A stretch of 64,000 bases of DNA from Pogona vitticeps (GCF_051106095.1 NC_135787.1:158046001-158110000); one strand, 5' to 3'. Positions 1 to 11,843 are shown, counted from the stretch's first letter. Notes: a model not told the origin generated them from the letters alone. Numbers and translations: made by a program.

Positions 1-40
1 AAGTCAAGAGAGAGAGGGAGGGAGAGGGAGAGAGAAAGGT
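1..40. repeat. GA-rich simple repeat at window edge
   Basis: The first ~40 bases are a purine-rich GA/GGGA low-complexity run. Confidence 0.7.
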
Positions 41-77
41 ATATATACTTGCTGTGGGAGTACTTTCCTCTCAGGTA

Positions 78-516
78 CAGTGGTGCCTCGCATAACGAGT
101 GCACCGTTTAACGACAAATCCACATAGCGATCTATTTTTTTAGATCGCTAATGCGATTGCATTGCGATGTTTTAATGGGCAAAACATTGCATTGCGATGA
201 TCGGTAAGCGTTTCACATTGCATACCGATCTTCGCATTGCGATGTTCCTAAAACAGCTGATCGGCGGTTCCAAAATGGCCACCGGGTGCCCAAAATCCCC
301 GCCGCAACCATTTTCACGCGGTTTCCTCGCTTACCAAGGGCACGAAAATGGTGGCGTTATGGAGGAACTTCGCTGAAAAGTGAGTTTGGGCCCCATAGGA
401 ATGCATTAAACAAAGTTTAATGCGTTCCTATGGGTTTTTCCGTTCTGTTTAGCGATGTTTCCACATAGCGACGATTAATCCGGAACGGATTAACGTCGCT
501 ATGCGGGGCACCACTG
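78..516. mobile_element. Tigger/pogo-like non-autonomous DNA transposon (439 bp)
   Basis: The ends are inverted repeats (CAGTGGTGCCTCGC at the left, GCGGGGCACCACTG at the right) and are flanked by TA on both sides (76-77 and 517-518). CAG...CTG ends with a TA duplication are typical of the pogo/Tigger branch of Tc1/mariner. There is no transposase reading frame, so it is a MITE-like copy that depended on another element. Confidence 0.8.
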
Positions 517-518
517 TA

Positions 519-1143
519 CTTGTTGCATCCAGGGCCTATATGTAATTTTCCTCACAGTCCCCCAAATTACATTCTGCTGAAGTAACAATCAAAATACTTC
601 TAGTATACTTGTCTGCAATTAGCACTTCAGTACTTAAATTTTCTAGCTAAACAGGAAGCAGTCTTTTGCATGCAACTCCATTTTTTGCTGTGGTTTCATG
701 TTCAACAGTGTTCCAAATAAAAGTATCCAGTCATATGGGAGCTCGTTTCCCACTCTGGAATCTCTCCCAAAAATGCCATCCTCTCTCAAAAGAGATTTGT
801 GGCATTCTGGAAATGTATAATACACTGGCAAGCATGATGACACATACTGGGGCTCAAGTGTTTTTAAGCACCTAAAACCCTGAACTGCTATCTATTTTAA
901 AAAGCACCAGGTTGAATTAGTTAGGTTCTTCCCACCACACCAGTTGCTGCCATGTTTACATAAACAATTTCACATAAACTGGAAATATTAAAACTGATCT
1001 TGTTTCATATGGCTAGCCTAATTAATTAACATTTATTACGTGAGGAAGTAATGTTCAGAAATTACATCACCGCAAGCCTCAAAGAACAGTACACATATAC
1101 ATTTGACCTATTCATTTTTTAAAAAAGTTAAAAATTGGTTGCT
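519..1143. other. Intergenic, nothing recognised
   Basis: AT-rich unique-looking DNA. Open frames at 643-843 and 666-875 overlap on opposite strands and show no domain. Confidence 0.5.
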
Positions 1144-1700
1144 GTGATGGACAGGCCAGAAACAATACCTGTCCATCACAATGGAATATTGGTTCAGTAG
1201 CCAATGGTTGTGCAGGAGGGCGGAACCAGGGAATATAAGAAGAGAATGGAGGACAGTTAGAGTTTCAGTTAGAGTTAGGATTTCAGTTAGCCAGGAGTTA
1301 GGGACGTTGGTTAGTGATGAGATAAGACAGTTAGTCAAGAGTTAGGGAAAGAGTTAGATACACAGACTTTTTGACTTGAGAACCGCCTTCCAATACGGAT
1401 TAAGTTCTCAAGTCAAGACCCCACTGTAGTTGGAAGAAATTGTTTTGGAAAGAAACACTTGAAAAGAAACGTATAAGAGAACTGAATGCAACTGTTATAA
1501 AGTGATTGAAACTAAATACAAAGTAACTAGCATACAGTATTTCTATGTTAAATGAAGTTTAAAGAATACCAAATACAATTCCATCTATTCCTTGATTCTT
1601 AAATATGTTAATCTATTAATAAACAATATTATATCTGACACGATTGATTCTGTGGTCCTAATTGGTAATTGAAGAAGGATTTCCTCTGTTGGCAGCAGAA
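1144..1700 (+). mobile_element. Possible solo LTR fossil
   Basis: The segment starts with TGTGATGG, has a stretch very rich in GTTAG-type motifs (about 1,250-1,355), and carries an AATAAA at about 1,619 followed by a T/G-rich stretch. This resembles a decayed solo LTR of a squamate gypsy-type element. The right border is uncertain and I see no internal region. A fragment of a Tigger-like end (1,362-1,426) lies inside it. The assignment is tentative. Confidence 0.3.
1362..1426. mobile_element. Tigger-like end fragment
   Basis: About 65 bp nearly identical to the right end of the complete copy at 6,354-6,614, ending in CCCACTG followed by TA. Confidence 0.65.
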
Positions 1701-1770
1701 GCAGAGACATGAGAAACTGTCATGCCCGAAAGCAAATCTGTTTGTTAGGGAGAACATACAGGAGGAGCTG

Positions 1771-1772
<2 letters not shown>

Positions 1773-1827
<55 letters not shown>
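1773..1827. repeat. (GT)n microsatellite
   Basis: About 27 uninterrupted GT units. The minus-strand reading of this run is a His-Thr string, which is not a real protein. Confidence 0.98.
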
Positions 1828-1828
<1 letters not shown>

Positions 1829-2162
1829 TGTGACAGTTGTAAAGAAAAATGTTCAAAAGAAAGTTTAGAATGTTATATTTAGTCCTTCCATACACACAGT
1901 ACATCTATGACTGCTATTGTATTATTTCAAAAAATATCACTATAAACAAGTGATTCATTCTCAATACTTGTTACTCACCAAATTTTACTAAATAGCATTG
2001 CTAGTTGGTAATACATTTCTAATTCCTTACTTTTCAATTGCCTTTTGAAAACACTTCTTTAAAAATATCCAAAATGCGTTCCAAAGACCCCAAAAATAGT
2101 GAGTAAAAGTAATGAACACTACTTGTTGCACAAAGTTGCATGGTTGCATTATATTCTGTATA

Positions 2163-3176
2163 CAGTGGACCCTTGATGTACACACGGCTCGATGTGCGTA
2201 CTTTTTGAGGCATGGTCTTCTCCGGCCGCGAGATTTCCAATCAACTTGCAGCCGGAGAATTGACCTATGGGCTGGAAGGGGGAGGCGGGGAAAGCACCAA
2301 ATTCAAATTTGGCACTTTCCCTGCCTCCCCCTTCCAGTCCGTAGGCTGCCGTGCCTCCAGATGCCTTCCAGGGCTTCTCCGCCGCCATGGGAGGCATCTC
2401 GGATGTCCCACCACCACCATCGATCGAGCCTCCAAAGCACAATTAGTGGCAGGGGGACCTCCGAAAAGCCTCCCATGGTGGCGGGGAAGGCCTGTGGGGG
2501 TCCCCCTCACCGCCAAATGTGCTTCGGAGGCTCAATCGGTGGTGAGGGGGACCTCTGCAGGCCTTCCCCACCGCCATGGGAGGCCTCTCGGAGGTCCCCT
2601 GCCAACGCAAGCTTTCCCACAGTGGACTGGGCCTACCAGGGAAGGGCTTCCCCCAGTAGGCCTGGTCTACTCCCTGGGAAAGCCTGGGGAGCAGACCAGG
2701 ACTACTGGGGGAAGCCCTACCTTGGTAGGCCTGGTCTAGCAGACTTTCCCAGGCAGTAGACCAGGCCTACCGGGGGAAGCCCTTCCCTGGTAGGCCCAGT
2801 CCACGCTGGGAAAGCCTGGGTCAGCGGGGGTGCGGAATCTCCAAGCGGCCTCTAGCAGCGGCGGGGAAGCCCTCAGAGGCCTCGGGCAGCGGCAATGGCG
2901 GCAGGTGAGGAAATTCCGAGAGGCCTCCAGCAGTGGCGGAGAAGCCCTTGGAGGCCTTGGGCAGCGGCAATGCCGGCAGCAGGGGACCCCTGGAAGGCTT
3001 CGGAAAGGTAAGTTCTATTTATTTTCATTTTTTGTTGAGGGGGGGGTTCTTGGGCCGGTTAGGGATTAAATGGTTTTCAATGCATTCCTATGCGAAATGC
3101 ATTTTCAACCTACAGACTTTTCGACCTACGGACACCGTTCCAATATGGATTAATTCTGTAGGTCGAGGGTCCACTA
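2163..3176. mobile_element. Long GC-rich Tigger-like element (about 1.0 kb)
   Basis: The left end is CAGTGGACCCTTGA after TA. The right end is TCGAGGGTCCACTA before TA, with the last base changed from the family's G. The interior is strongly GC-rich, contains no transposase frame, and is packed with inverted repeats, the clearest being 2,624-2,678 against 2,748-2,802. Open frames of up to 215 codons here arise from GC richness and are not supported as genes. Confidence 0.75.
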
Positions 3177-3486
3177 TAAAAAGTTTGTTACCCCTAAAGA
3201 GTAACATAGAGATACAATACGTAGTGCTGTTAGTAACATGTAACTTCCAACCTCTGAAACCTTCCAACTTCCAGCCTCTATCATGGCAATATACAGGGCC
3301 TCTCTCTATCTCATCACCACATTTTAATATTTTTGTAAGCACAACATTGCTTCCAAAAGAACTTAAAAAATCATTGTGAAGTGGAGATAGACCTTGTATG
3401 TTTCCACAAATGACCCATATCAGGGCAACTAGCCAAATATCATGGCCCGAAGTTCATAATGATGCACTCCTATGCACTGGATTCCC
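3177..3486. other. Intergenic, nothing recognised
   Basis: No gene or repeat recognised between the GC-rich Tigger-like element and the SINE that follows. Confidence 0.4.
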
Positions 3487-3650
3487 AGTGTGGTATAGTG
3501 GATAGTGTGATGGATTAGAACTCTGGAGAACAGAGTCATTTGGCCATGGAACCCAACTAGGGGATTGGAACTGGGAAAACCATTTCTTAAATATCTCACT
3601 TACCTTGAAAGCCCTTTTAGGACCACTATAAGTTGGTTGTCACAGAACAT
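3487..3650 (+). mobile_element. tRNA-like squamate SINE, copy 1
   Basis: Begins near AGTGTGGTATAGTGG and runs through a 'GGATTAGAACTCTGGAGA' stretch to a 3' part containing CACTATAAGT. The same arrangement recurs at 37,383, at 38,735 (3' part) and on the minus strand at 58,700, so it is an interspersed family. Confidence 0.6.
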
Positions 3651-3829
3651 TCACATGCATCTTTATTCAGAATCCCACCCAACTTGTTGCCAGGTATTTA
3701 CAATGCATTCAGGCCTCTTTTACACAGACATTCACAGCCATCCGTGATCATTTCCTAAATTCAATCTCACACACATATCAGATGAATGAATTTCAGTTAT
3801 AGATAGGACTAGGTTTTTGGTTTCGGGCT

Positions 3830-4110
3830 TTTTGTGCTTTTGTTCTGTTTTGTTTTTAGTTTTGTTTGTTTGTTTTTATTCTTTCACAGCAGTATTTTTC
3901 TGGTTTTGCTGCTATTGTGTAGCTGTGAAGGAAGCTTCAAGGACCACTAGAGGGGGTTGATATACATAGTTCTATCCATTTACAGTATACAGGAATAGAT
4001 CCCATTGTTTAGTTCTGAAGGAATCTCTGAGCACCACTGGAGGGAGCCAATAGCACTGTAAATGGAGGATGCTTGCTCTTTTCTAACATAATCTACAGAA
4101 AGCAAGAATG
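3830..4110. other. Low-complexity T/G-rich DNA with a degenerate duplicated unit
   Basis: A TTTTGTT-rich stretch at about 3,830-3,900 is followed by two diverged copies of one unit (about 3,915-3,990 and 4,005-4,070), each with a GACCACTAGAGGG-like core. No gene is seen. Confidence 0.4.
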
Positions 4111-4115
4111 AAATG

Positions 4116-5316
4116 GTTTGTTGTTTAGTTGTTAAGTCATGTCCGACTCTTCGTGACCCCATGGACGAGAGCACACCAGGCCCGTCTGTCTTCCACTGCC
4201 TCCCAGAATTTGGTCAAATTCATGTTGGTAGCTTCAATGACACTGTCCAAACATCTTGTCCACTGTCATCCCCTTCTCCGCTTGCCCTCACACTTTCCCA
4301 ACATCAGGGTCTTTTCCAGGAGGTCTTCTCATGAGATGGCCAAAGTATTGGAGCCTCAGCTTCAGGATCTGTACTTCCAGTGAGCACTCAGGGTTGATTT
4401 CTTCCAAAATGGATAGGTTTGTTCTCTTTGCAGTCCAGGGGACTCTGAAGAGCCTCCTCCAGCACCTCAATTCAAAAGCATCAATTCTTCGGCAGTTAGC
4501 CTCCTTCATGGTCCAGCTCTCACTTCCATACATTACTACTGGAAAAACCATAGCTTTGATTATGCGAACCTTTGTTGGCAAGATGATGTCTCTGCTTTTT
4601 AAGATGATGTCTAAGTTTATCATTGCTTTCCTCCCAAGAAACAGGCATCTCTTAATTTCATGGCTGCTGTCACCATCAGCAGTGATCATGGAGCCCAGAA
4701 AAGTAAAATCAGTCACTACCTCCATATCTTTCCCTTCTATTTGCCAGGAGGTGATGGGACCAGTGGCCATGATCTTAGTTTTTTTTTTTTATGTTGAGCT
4801 TCAGACCATTTTTTGCGCTCTCCTCTTTCAGCCTCATTACGAGGTTCTTTAATTCCTCCTCACTTTCGGCCATCAGAGTGGTTTCGTCTGCATATCTGAG
4901 GTTATTGATATTTCTTCCGGCAATCTTAATTCCAGTTTGGGATTCCTCCAGTCCAGCCTTTTGCATGATGTATTCTGCATATAAATTAAATAAGCAGGGA
5001 GACAATGTCGTACTCCTTTCCCAATTTTGAACCAATCAGTTGTTCCATATCCATTTCCAACTGTTGCTTCCTGTCCCACATATAGGTTTCTCAGGAGATA
5101 GATAAGGTGATCAGGCACTCCCATTTCTTTAAGGACTTGCCATAGTTTGCTGTGATCCACACAGTCAAAGACTTTTGTATAGTCAATGAAGCAGATGTTT
5201 TTTTCTGGAACTCTCTGGCTTTCTCCATAATCCAGTGCATGTTAGCAATTTAGCCTCTAGTTCCTCTGCCCCTTCAAAATCCAGCTTGTACTTCTGCGAG
5301 TTCTTGGTCCACATAC
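4116..5316 (-). mobile_element. Bov-B (RTE clade) LINE, 3' part
   Basis: The minus strand reads the C-terminal half of a Bov-B reverse transcriptase. Visible pieces are NLYAEYIMQKAGLEE and NINNLRYADE (the RT active-site region, where YADD is expected) at about 4,775-5,035, and MVFPVVMYGSESWT, RRIDAFELRCWRRL and LRLQYFGHLMRR at 4,288-4,770. The 3' end (plus-strand 4,116-4,170) carries the Bov-B tail GTCCGACTCTTCGTGACCCC in complement. It is 5'-truncated and split over several frames, so not active. Confidence 0.9.
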
Positions 5317-6353
5317 TCAATGAAATGCTAGGACTGCGTATTTCATGTAGGGCCATGATTATTTTCTATTTGATCATGGAGGCCTCACATTTGACTAACT
5401 GGGGTATGCAAAAACACTACAATACAGACAGACTGTTCACTACATAACTACTTTTCTTTTATTTGTGGTTAGATATACCAGCACAAGCCTGTCTCAGAGT
5501 TAGCCACGCTGGAAGTCAGCTTCAACTGTAAGCTCCTTTTTTGGCATATGAGCAGCAGGTGTCTGACCTTATATCCCCTCAGTGCTGCTGACTTGACTTG
5601 CTTCTCTGATTTCGATGATGAAAAATAATCTTCGAGGAGCTTACATATCAACCATCAGCAGTGAGGGACTCTCCATTTTGTCCTGTCAGTTATTTGCCTG
5701 CTGTTTGCCTGTAACCTTAGCAAAAGTTCATAGTACCTAACCTAATATATGCTGGTCTGTAATCCTTTTTTGAAAACGGTGGTGTCTAGTTATCTTGTCC
5801 TTATATTTGCAACCCAGTCCCTGAAAGAGATCTCTACTCAGGGAGAGTGGGCTAGTGGTTAATTTGAGTGTAGAGGTGCTCATCATGACAGTCCTTGTAG
5901 TCAGCCCCCTTTCTGCAAGGAAAATCCAAAAATGAGAGGCCACTGGATTTGTCCATATCAACCCATAAGGATCAGGTCTTTTGCAAAGCTAATAACTCAA
6001 TTGCCTATTCAAGGCCAAATTAGTTTCAAATATTTCACATGATGCTGGAAAATTCCTTTTCATTCCCAGCTGCTGTGGTGACTGTAAGTTCAGTGCAGAA
6101 GGAAATTTGAGGGGACTGGCAGATGAAGTCAGTATTCATGAATGCCAAAAGACTGCAGACCTCAGATCCATGTGCCCTGCCTGCACAATACCATGCATGG
6201 TTCAGAGGAGGTGGTCTTACCGCTCCATAAGCTTTCCATCTTCCTCTGCTCTGTATAGAGATCTTCCATTACTAATGTTGTGCTTACAATATTCACAAAT
6301 TGGGCTGCCTAAACAGGACACTAGTTGTGTATTGAGGGACAGATAATACTGTA
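5317..6353. other. Intergenic, nothing recognised
   Basis: About 1 kb without a gene or identifiable repeat. The longest frames (70-79 codons) lack domains. Confidence 0.5.
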
Positions 6354-6614
6354 CAGTGAACCCTTGACTTACAGACGGCTTGACTTACAGACTTTTTGAG
6401 TTACAGACTTCTCTGGCCGCAAAATTTAGGTTTGACTTGCAGACTGAGATTTGACTTACAGACCAGAAAAAACCCAAAATGGAACAAAAACGGCCTGTTA
6501 CGGGATTAATCGGTTTTCAATGCACTGTAGGTCAATGGAGACTTGACTTGCAGACTTTTTGACTTGAGAACCGCCTTCCAATACGGATTAAGTTCTCAAG
6601 TCAAGATCCCACTG
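6354..6614. mobile_element. Tigger-like MITE (261 bp)
   Basis: TA, then CAGTGAACCCTTGACTTA at the left; TCAAGATCCCACTG, then TA at the right. It is essentially the reverse complement of the copy at 18,633-18,894. The arms contain internally repeated 'GACTTACAGACT' motifs. Confidence 0.85.
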
Positions 6615-7331
6615 TACCTGTAAAGCTGAAGACTATGTTCAGGGTTCGTATCTAACAGCCTGCAGTTGTTCAATGGAATTGTTCATGGGAATTTGTCATT
6701 TATTTTTATTTTAAGATGATGTTTAACCATCAGCCATAAGCAAACAGTCTTTTGGTCAACATTAATTTCAAATGGGATTTGGGCAGGCACAGGTGTGACC
6801 CAGGCTCAGAGGTGTTTTTTCAGTATGTTGTTGGTTTATTATTTTAAAGAACATGTGCTACTTTTTTTTTACTCTTTTATTTCTTTATATATCGAGATGT
6901 AAGTGTTTCTGAAGAATGACAAGATGTGATCTGAAGCATAAATAGGATAATTCCTCCTGTAAATACAGATCAAAATTATCTGGGATTCGGGTGAAAACCA
7001 CCTTCCCAAGAGTCCTTCCTCTTGGTGACAAAGACACCAAGAGTCCAGGGTCGTGGCATTTAATCCCACCGCTTCACATTCAAACGATATTAGAAGATGT
7101 TCTTTAACAATAACAACTTTTTTCCAGATCCCCCACCAAAACTGCACCGAATGCTCAGAAAACAAAAACATACAGTAGTGGAACAAAAATACTCAAATTA
7201 CTTTGTAGCTGTATGGCTTTTAATTCGAAGTACACTTTCCCTTGTATTTGTGAGTGTTTATCGATTTGTTTGCAAACATGGAAAAACATAATCCCCCTTT
7301 TCTGCTTTGAGAGGAACAAAAGAACTTGCCT
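6615..7331. other. Intergenic, nothing recognised apart from the tRNA-Asp terminator
   Basis: No coding or repeat signal recognised. The minus-strand TTTT terminator of the tRNA-Asp gene lies at 7,318-7,321. Confidence 0.5.
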
Positions 7332-7403
7332 CTCCCCGTCGGGGAATCGAACCCCGGTCTCCCGCGTGACAGGCGGGGATACTTACCACTATACTAACGA
7401 GGA
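7332..7403 (-). tRNA. tRNA-Asp (anticodon GTC)
   Basis: 72 nt, with no intron. The acceptor stem TCCTCGT pairs with ACGGGGA, followed by discriminator G. The A box (TAGTATAGTGGT) and B box (GGTTCGATTCC) are intact. The anticodon arm CCGCCTGTCACGCGG places GTC in the loop, which decodes GAC/GAU. On the transcribed strand a TTTT run follows within 15 nt, as needed for RNA polymerase III termination. The sequence is nearly identical to vertebrate tRNA-Asp and looks functional. It is divergent from the tRNA-Trp gene 558 nt away. Confidence 0.97.
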
Positions 7404-7961
7404 GCTGCTTAATAAGCATCCCTCTGAAGGCATTATATAGTTTGAAACAAGTCACCTAAAATTGCAGCAGTACGAACCGATTTTAAAGAAATGGCTTAAT
7501 CTCACCTTCATGTTTGTAAAGCGTGGGATTTTCTTGTTTGTTTGTGTAAAGGAAGTGTGCTCCGATTTTCTGGTTTCAAATAAGTAAAAGGGTCGCGAGA
7601 AGAACAAAGCAGAACAGCAGACACCGGATACGTTTCAGGGTCTCTCCGCTGGTGTGAGGTTTTTCCAGAGGTGGAACAGATTCATCGAAAGCCGGGGCGG
7701 GCGGGTTTGGAGGAAATACCATTAAGAAAAGAGGCGTGACAAGGAACGAAAATAAGAAAAATACTGGATCTCTCTATTTGCCTGCCAAGAAAACCCGCGC
7801 CACTAAAATAATCAAGAGGTTTGTGTAGATAAGTCTGCTTGCGCTGCTGCTGCTGCTTCCTTTTCCCGCCCTCTTTCTTTTCCGAAGGTCGTTTTTGGAT
7901 TCGTGGGTCAGCGGGAGAGGGCTCCGCCAGTTCTACGTCTCCGATCACCACTGTATCTCAG

Positions 7962-8033
7962 GACCTCGTGGCGCAACGGTAGCGCGTCTGACTCCAGATC
8001 AGAAGGCTGCGTGTTCGAATCACGTCGGGGTCA
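7962..8033 (+). tRNA. tRNA-Trp (anticodon CCA)
   Basis: 72 nt, with no intron. The acceptor stem GACCTCG pairs with CGGGGTC, followed by discriminator A. The A box (TGGCGCAACGGTAGCGCG) and B box (TGTTCGAATCACG) are intact. The anticodon loop CTCCAGA carries CCA, which decodes UGG. A TTTTT run at 8,038-8,042 serves as the polymerase III terminator. The sequence is the standard vertebrate tRNA-Trp and looks functional. Confidence 0.97.
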
Positions 8034-8042
8034 GTAATTTTT

Positions 8043-9779
8043 CCCCCCCAGTTCTTTTCTTCTTGTGAACTTTAAAGTTTTCCCTATTGGAAAATACTTT
8101 GCTCCGCCTTACAGATCTACACTAGCGAATGACTTACAATACAGCTGTAGCAGTGCACTTGCCCAGGCTATTTCATTAGCTAAATTGGATGGGCAACAAC
8201 AAAAATTACATTTGGCAATACGTTCGTACAAAATGGCACATTCGATTCCAAGTAACAGGACAAAGAATAGGGAAACCTAGGCAAATGCTGCCACCACTGT
8301 CCTCTTTGACCTAAGAGCCAGTGCAAATGTTAACTATCTCCAACTAACCCTATAAGGAAGTGACTCTTTTTGAGAGCAATGTGCAGCATCCTAAACAGAG
8401 GCTTATAGGAAACCAGTAGTTTCTTCTATATTATACAATTCATTTTTTTCTAGTAAGGAAAGTTGATGAAATATTGCACAGTCCTATTTCTGCCATCAAT
8501 TTTTTCACAGAAAAATAAAGAGAATATATTTTAAAATGTAACACAACCTTAAGTTCTATATGGGAAGAAACTAAAACATCCAACCCCACATGAAACATAC
8601 AGGTGAAAAATTGTGGAGTAATGGGACAACATGGAACAGACAGAAGTTGTTCAAGTGAAAGGTTGAGTAGGCCATTCACCCGTATCGCTGTCACACACGG
8701 ACACACCGTTCCCATCTGTTCTTTAATAATCAGGCATCAAGGTTTTTTAACACATACTTACATGTAACACTACTGAAAAAGCCTTACATGATCAATGGGG
8801 TCTTATTTTTATTTCACTATCCTGTAGACCAAATGCAACTCACAAGAGTAATTATGGTTCTAAATGAGTATATGTACCAACAACAAAAAAGTCCACATTT
8901 TTTCTACTTTTCCCTTCAGCTGTGACACACGTTATAAGAGAAATAAATATTTTTAAAAGTAATTCATTCACATTACTTATTATTATGGTTTCGAGGTCAG
9001 CAGCTTTCCATTCCCTGAAGCTGCAGGACCACAGCTTCCAACCTGGGAACATACTCCTGCGGTTTCACATGGGGCAACTCAATAGGAAAAAGGGGTGTGG
9101 CAGTGTAGAGATTCAATGGGTAAAACATTACAGTATCTCACTTTGTGCCAGAAACATTTAATTTACAATAATTAAAAGCTTCCTCTGCTCTCATTTTAGG
9201 TTCCGGGGCTCCCTTTTACCTTGGGGAAGCCTTTGGGAACCTTGGGGTGGTGAGTGCTTTTATTTAAAAAAAATCACTGTCAGATTGCCCCCTGCTTTCA
9301 AGACTCCCAAAGGCTTCCCCATAGCAAATGGGAAGCTTGGGAAGCCTCAAAGGCTAAAGCAAGGGGTAGGAAGATTTAATTAGCATAAGTTAAATGTTTC
9401 CAGCACCCAGTCTGGGTTATACAACATGATATCATCCAATGATTAATTGAAATCCAGAAACAATGTTTGTAATTTAAAGACTCCTCATCCCACCCCCACA
9501 CCTCCTCAAGCGCTTTCCCAGGATGAAGGAGATCCCAAAGTAGCCTCAAGCCCATCGGTTTGGACATCCTTAAGTCACAAAGAACAATTATCGTTGATGA
9601 TATCATCAGACTTATATTGTGTGCATTTTGCAAACAGAATTTTAGCCAGTAAATCAACGCTGGTGTAAGATATCTAAGAGATGAGCTGTTTGTCTTTGCC
9701 TCATATGAACCATAAATGTTTGTCCCTCATCCATTACTTTATAAAATATTTAACCTAGAAATACAGGAAGTTGTAAAGT
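8043..9779. other. Intergenic, no gene recognised
   Basis: AT-rich DNA. A segment at about 9,195-9,360 has several short inverted copies of a CTTGGGGAAGCCTTTGGGA-like motif and may be part of an unidentified MITE. The rest is unassigned. Confidence 0.45.
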
Positions 9780-11405
9780 TTATTTATTTATTTATTTACA
9801 ATATTTTTTAGCCGCACCATTGCCAGTGGCTTCTGGGCGGCGTACAACATTAAAACCTAAAAACATTAAAAACATTTTAAGAAACAGTATAAAATACCAT
9901 ATATTAAAATATTTCTTAAAACAATTAAAACATTAAAATTAATGAATTAAAAAGCTGGGTGAACAGAAAGGTCTTTGCCTGGCGCCGAAAGGCCAAGAGT
10001 GTTGGAGCCAGGCGGATCTCTCTAGGGAGGGTGTTCCAAAGTTGGGGGGCAACAACCGAGAAGGCCCTATTCCGACATGCCATCCCCTTCACCTCTTTCA
10101 GGGATGGCACCTTCAGAAGGGCCTCCTGGCCTGATCTTAAGAGGACGGGCAGGCACATATGGAAGAAGGCGGTCCTTTAGGTAACCAGGTCCTAAGCCGT
10201 TTAGGGCTTTATATGTCAAAGTAAGCACTTTGAATTGGGCCCGAGCAGCAACCGGCAGCCAGTGTAAATTTTTCAGAACCGGCGTGATATGAGTCCGTGC
10301 GGCGGCACCACTTACCAGCCGCGCAGCCCGGTTCTGTGCCAGTTGCAGTCGTCGGACCGTCTTCAAAGGCTGCCCCACGTATAGCGCATTGCAGTAATCC
10401 AGTCTGGTTGTTACCAGTGCATGAGTGACTGCTGCCAGGCTCCGCTCATCTAGGTAAGGGCAAAGTTGATATATTCTCCGCAGGTGTAAGAAGGCACCCC
10501 TGGACACCAAGTCCACCTGGGCTTCCAAGGTCAGACTGGGGTCAAGGAGCACCCCCAAGCTGCGGACCCTATCCTTTAGGGGGAGTGTGATCCCGTCTAA
10601 GGTAGGGAGATGACCCTTTAACCTATCTGGCGGGGCACCTACCAGCAGCACTTCAGACTTGTCTGGATTGAGCCTCAGTTTATTGATCCTCATCCAGACC
10701 ATTATCGAGTCCAGGCACGAGTTCAGAACGGTGACTGCCACACCTGGATTGGTAGAAAATGAGAGGTAGAGCTGGGTGTCGTCAGCATATTGCTGACTCC
10801 TCAGCCCAAACCTCCTAACGACCTCCCCCAGCGGTTTCATGTAGATATTGAACAGCATGGGGGACAGTATAGAGCCCTGAGGAACCCCATGACGCAACCG
10901 CCATGGGTCAGAGCTACTGTCCCCCAGCACCACCTTCTGGACTCGATCAGCCAGGTAGGAACGGAACCACTGTAAAACAGTGCCTCCAATTCCCATCCCA
11001 GCCAGTCTGTCCAGAAGGACACCATGGTCGATGGTGTCGAAAGCCGCTGAGAGGTCCAGGAGAATCAACAGGGATGCATTACCCCTGTCTTTCTCCCGGC
11101 AAAGGTCGTCATACAGGGCGACCAAGGCAGTTTCCGTCCCATAACCCGGCCTGAAACCCGATTGAAATGGATCTAGATAATCCGTTTCATCCAGGAGAGC
11201 CTGGAGCTGCTCAGCCACCACACGTTCCAACACCTTGCCCAGAAAAGGGAGGTTTGCTATTGGATGATAGTTGTTCACTAGACCTGGATCCAGATTAGGT
11301 TTTTTTAGGAGTGGGCGAATCACTGCCTCCTTTAATGGGGCAGGAACCACTCCCTCTCTTAACGAGGAGTTGATGACCTCCAGGATCCAGGTGCAAACTC
11401 CCCTG
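9780..11405 (-). mobile_element. L2-like LINE with long reverse-transcriptase frame
   Basis: An uninterrupted minus-strand frame at 10,067-11,350 (427 codons) encodes most of a non-LTR reverse transcriptase. Visible are a fingers block (PISNLPF-like, here HPIANLPFLGKVLE), SGFRPGYGTETALV, LLDLSAAFDTIDHGVLL, HGVPQGSILSPMLFNIY, the catalytic [12 protein letters not shown], and the downstream [15 protein letters not shown] and LHWLPVAARAQFKVL blocks. This block order is typical of the L2 branch of the Jockey/CR1 superfamily. The 3' end is an (ATAA)n tail, seen as TTTATTTATT at about 9,780. The endonuclease part is missing (5'-truncated), but the RT frame is unusually well preserved, suggesting recent insertion. 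Confidence 0.88.
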
Positions 11406-11843
11406 GCAGATTTCTTTATTAGCCAAGTTAAAGAAAATAATTCATTTGAACCTTATACCTAGAATCATCATATACATTGTGTATGTGTTTATATTCCAGT
11501 GAATTATTTGTCACCATATAGCTAATCACTTTCATGATAACATACATGCTTAAAGAATGAGAACCTAAAACAGAGCAATGTACATATTCATTTTTTAGCT
11601 AAATGCATCCTACATCAAAAACACTCTAGGAAAAGCAATAAATCTATTATCATCTCACTTTCATACAAGCTAAGGCTCAAGAAATCTTACACAGAAACTT
11701 GTGAGAGAATAATAATTTGAGAAAGAACAATATTTATTAACAAAAATTGAGAATAAATAATGAGGGTAGGGAATTTCTGCAGTAGGACAAAAGTGCAAAC
11801 ATAGAACTTTTTAAGTTCTAGCTTTCCTCAAGACCATTTAAAC
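11406..11843. other. Intergenic, nothing recognised
   Basis: AT-rich DNA with no coding or repeat signal recognised. Confidence 0.45.

Noticed and set aside
1629-1904. 91-codon minus-strand frame with a His-Thr string
   Set aside because: It is the translation of a (GT)n microsatellite.
2112-2759. Open frames of 215 and 175 codons on the plus strand
   Set aside because: They lie in the GC-rich interior of a TA-flanked Tigger-like element, overlap each other and opposite-strand frames, and show no domain. They are a by-product of GC content.
4256-4852. 198-codon plus-strand frame
   Set aside because: It is antisense to Bov-B coding sequence, which explains its length.
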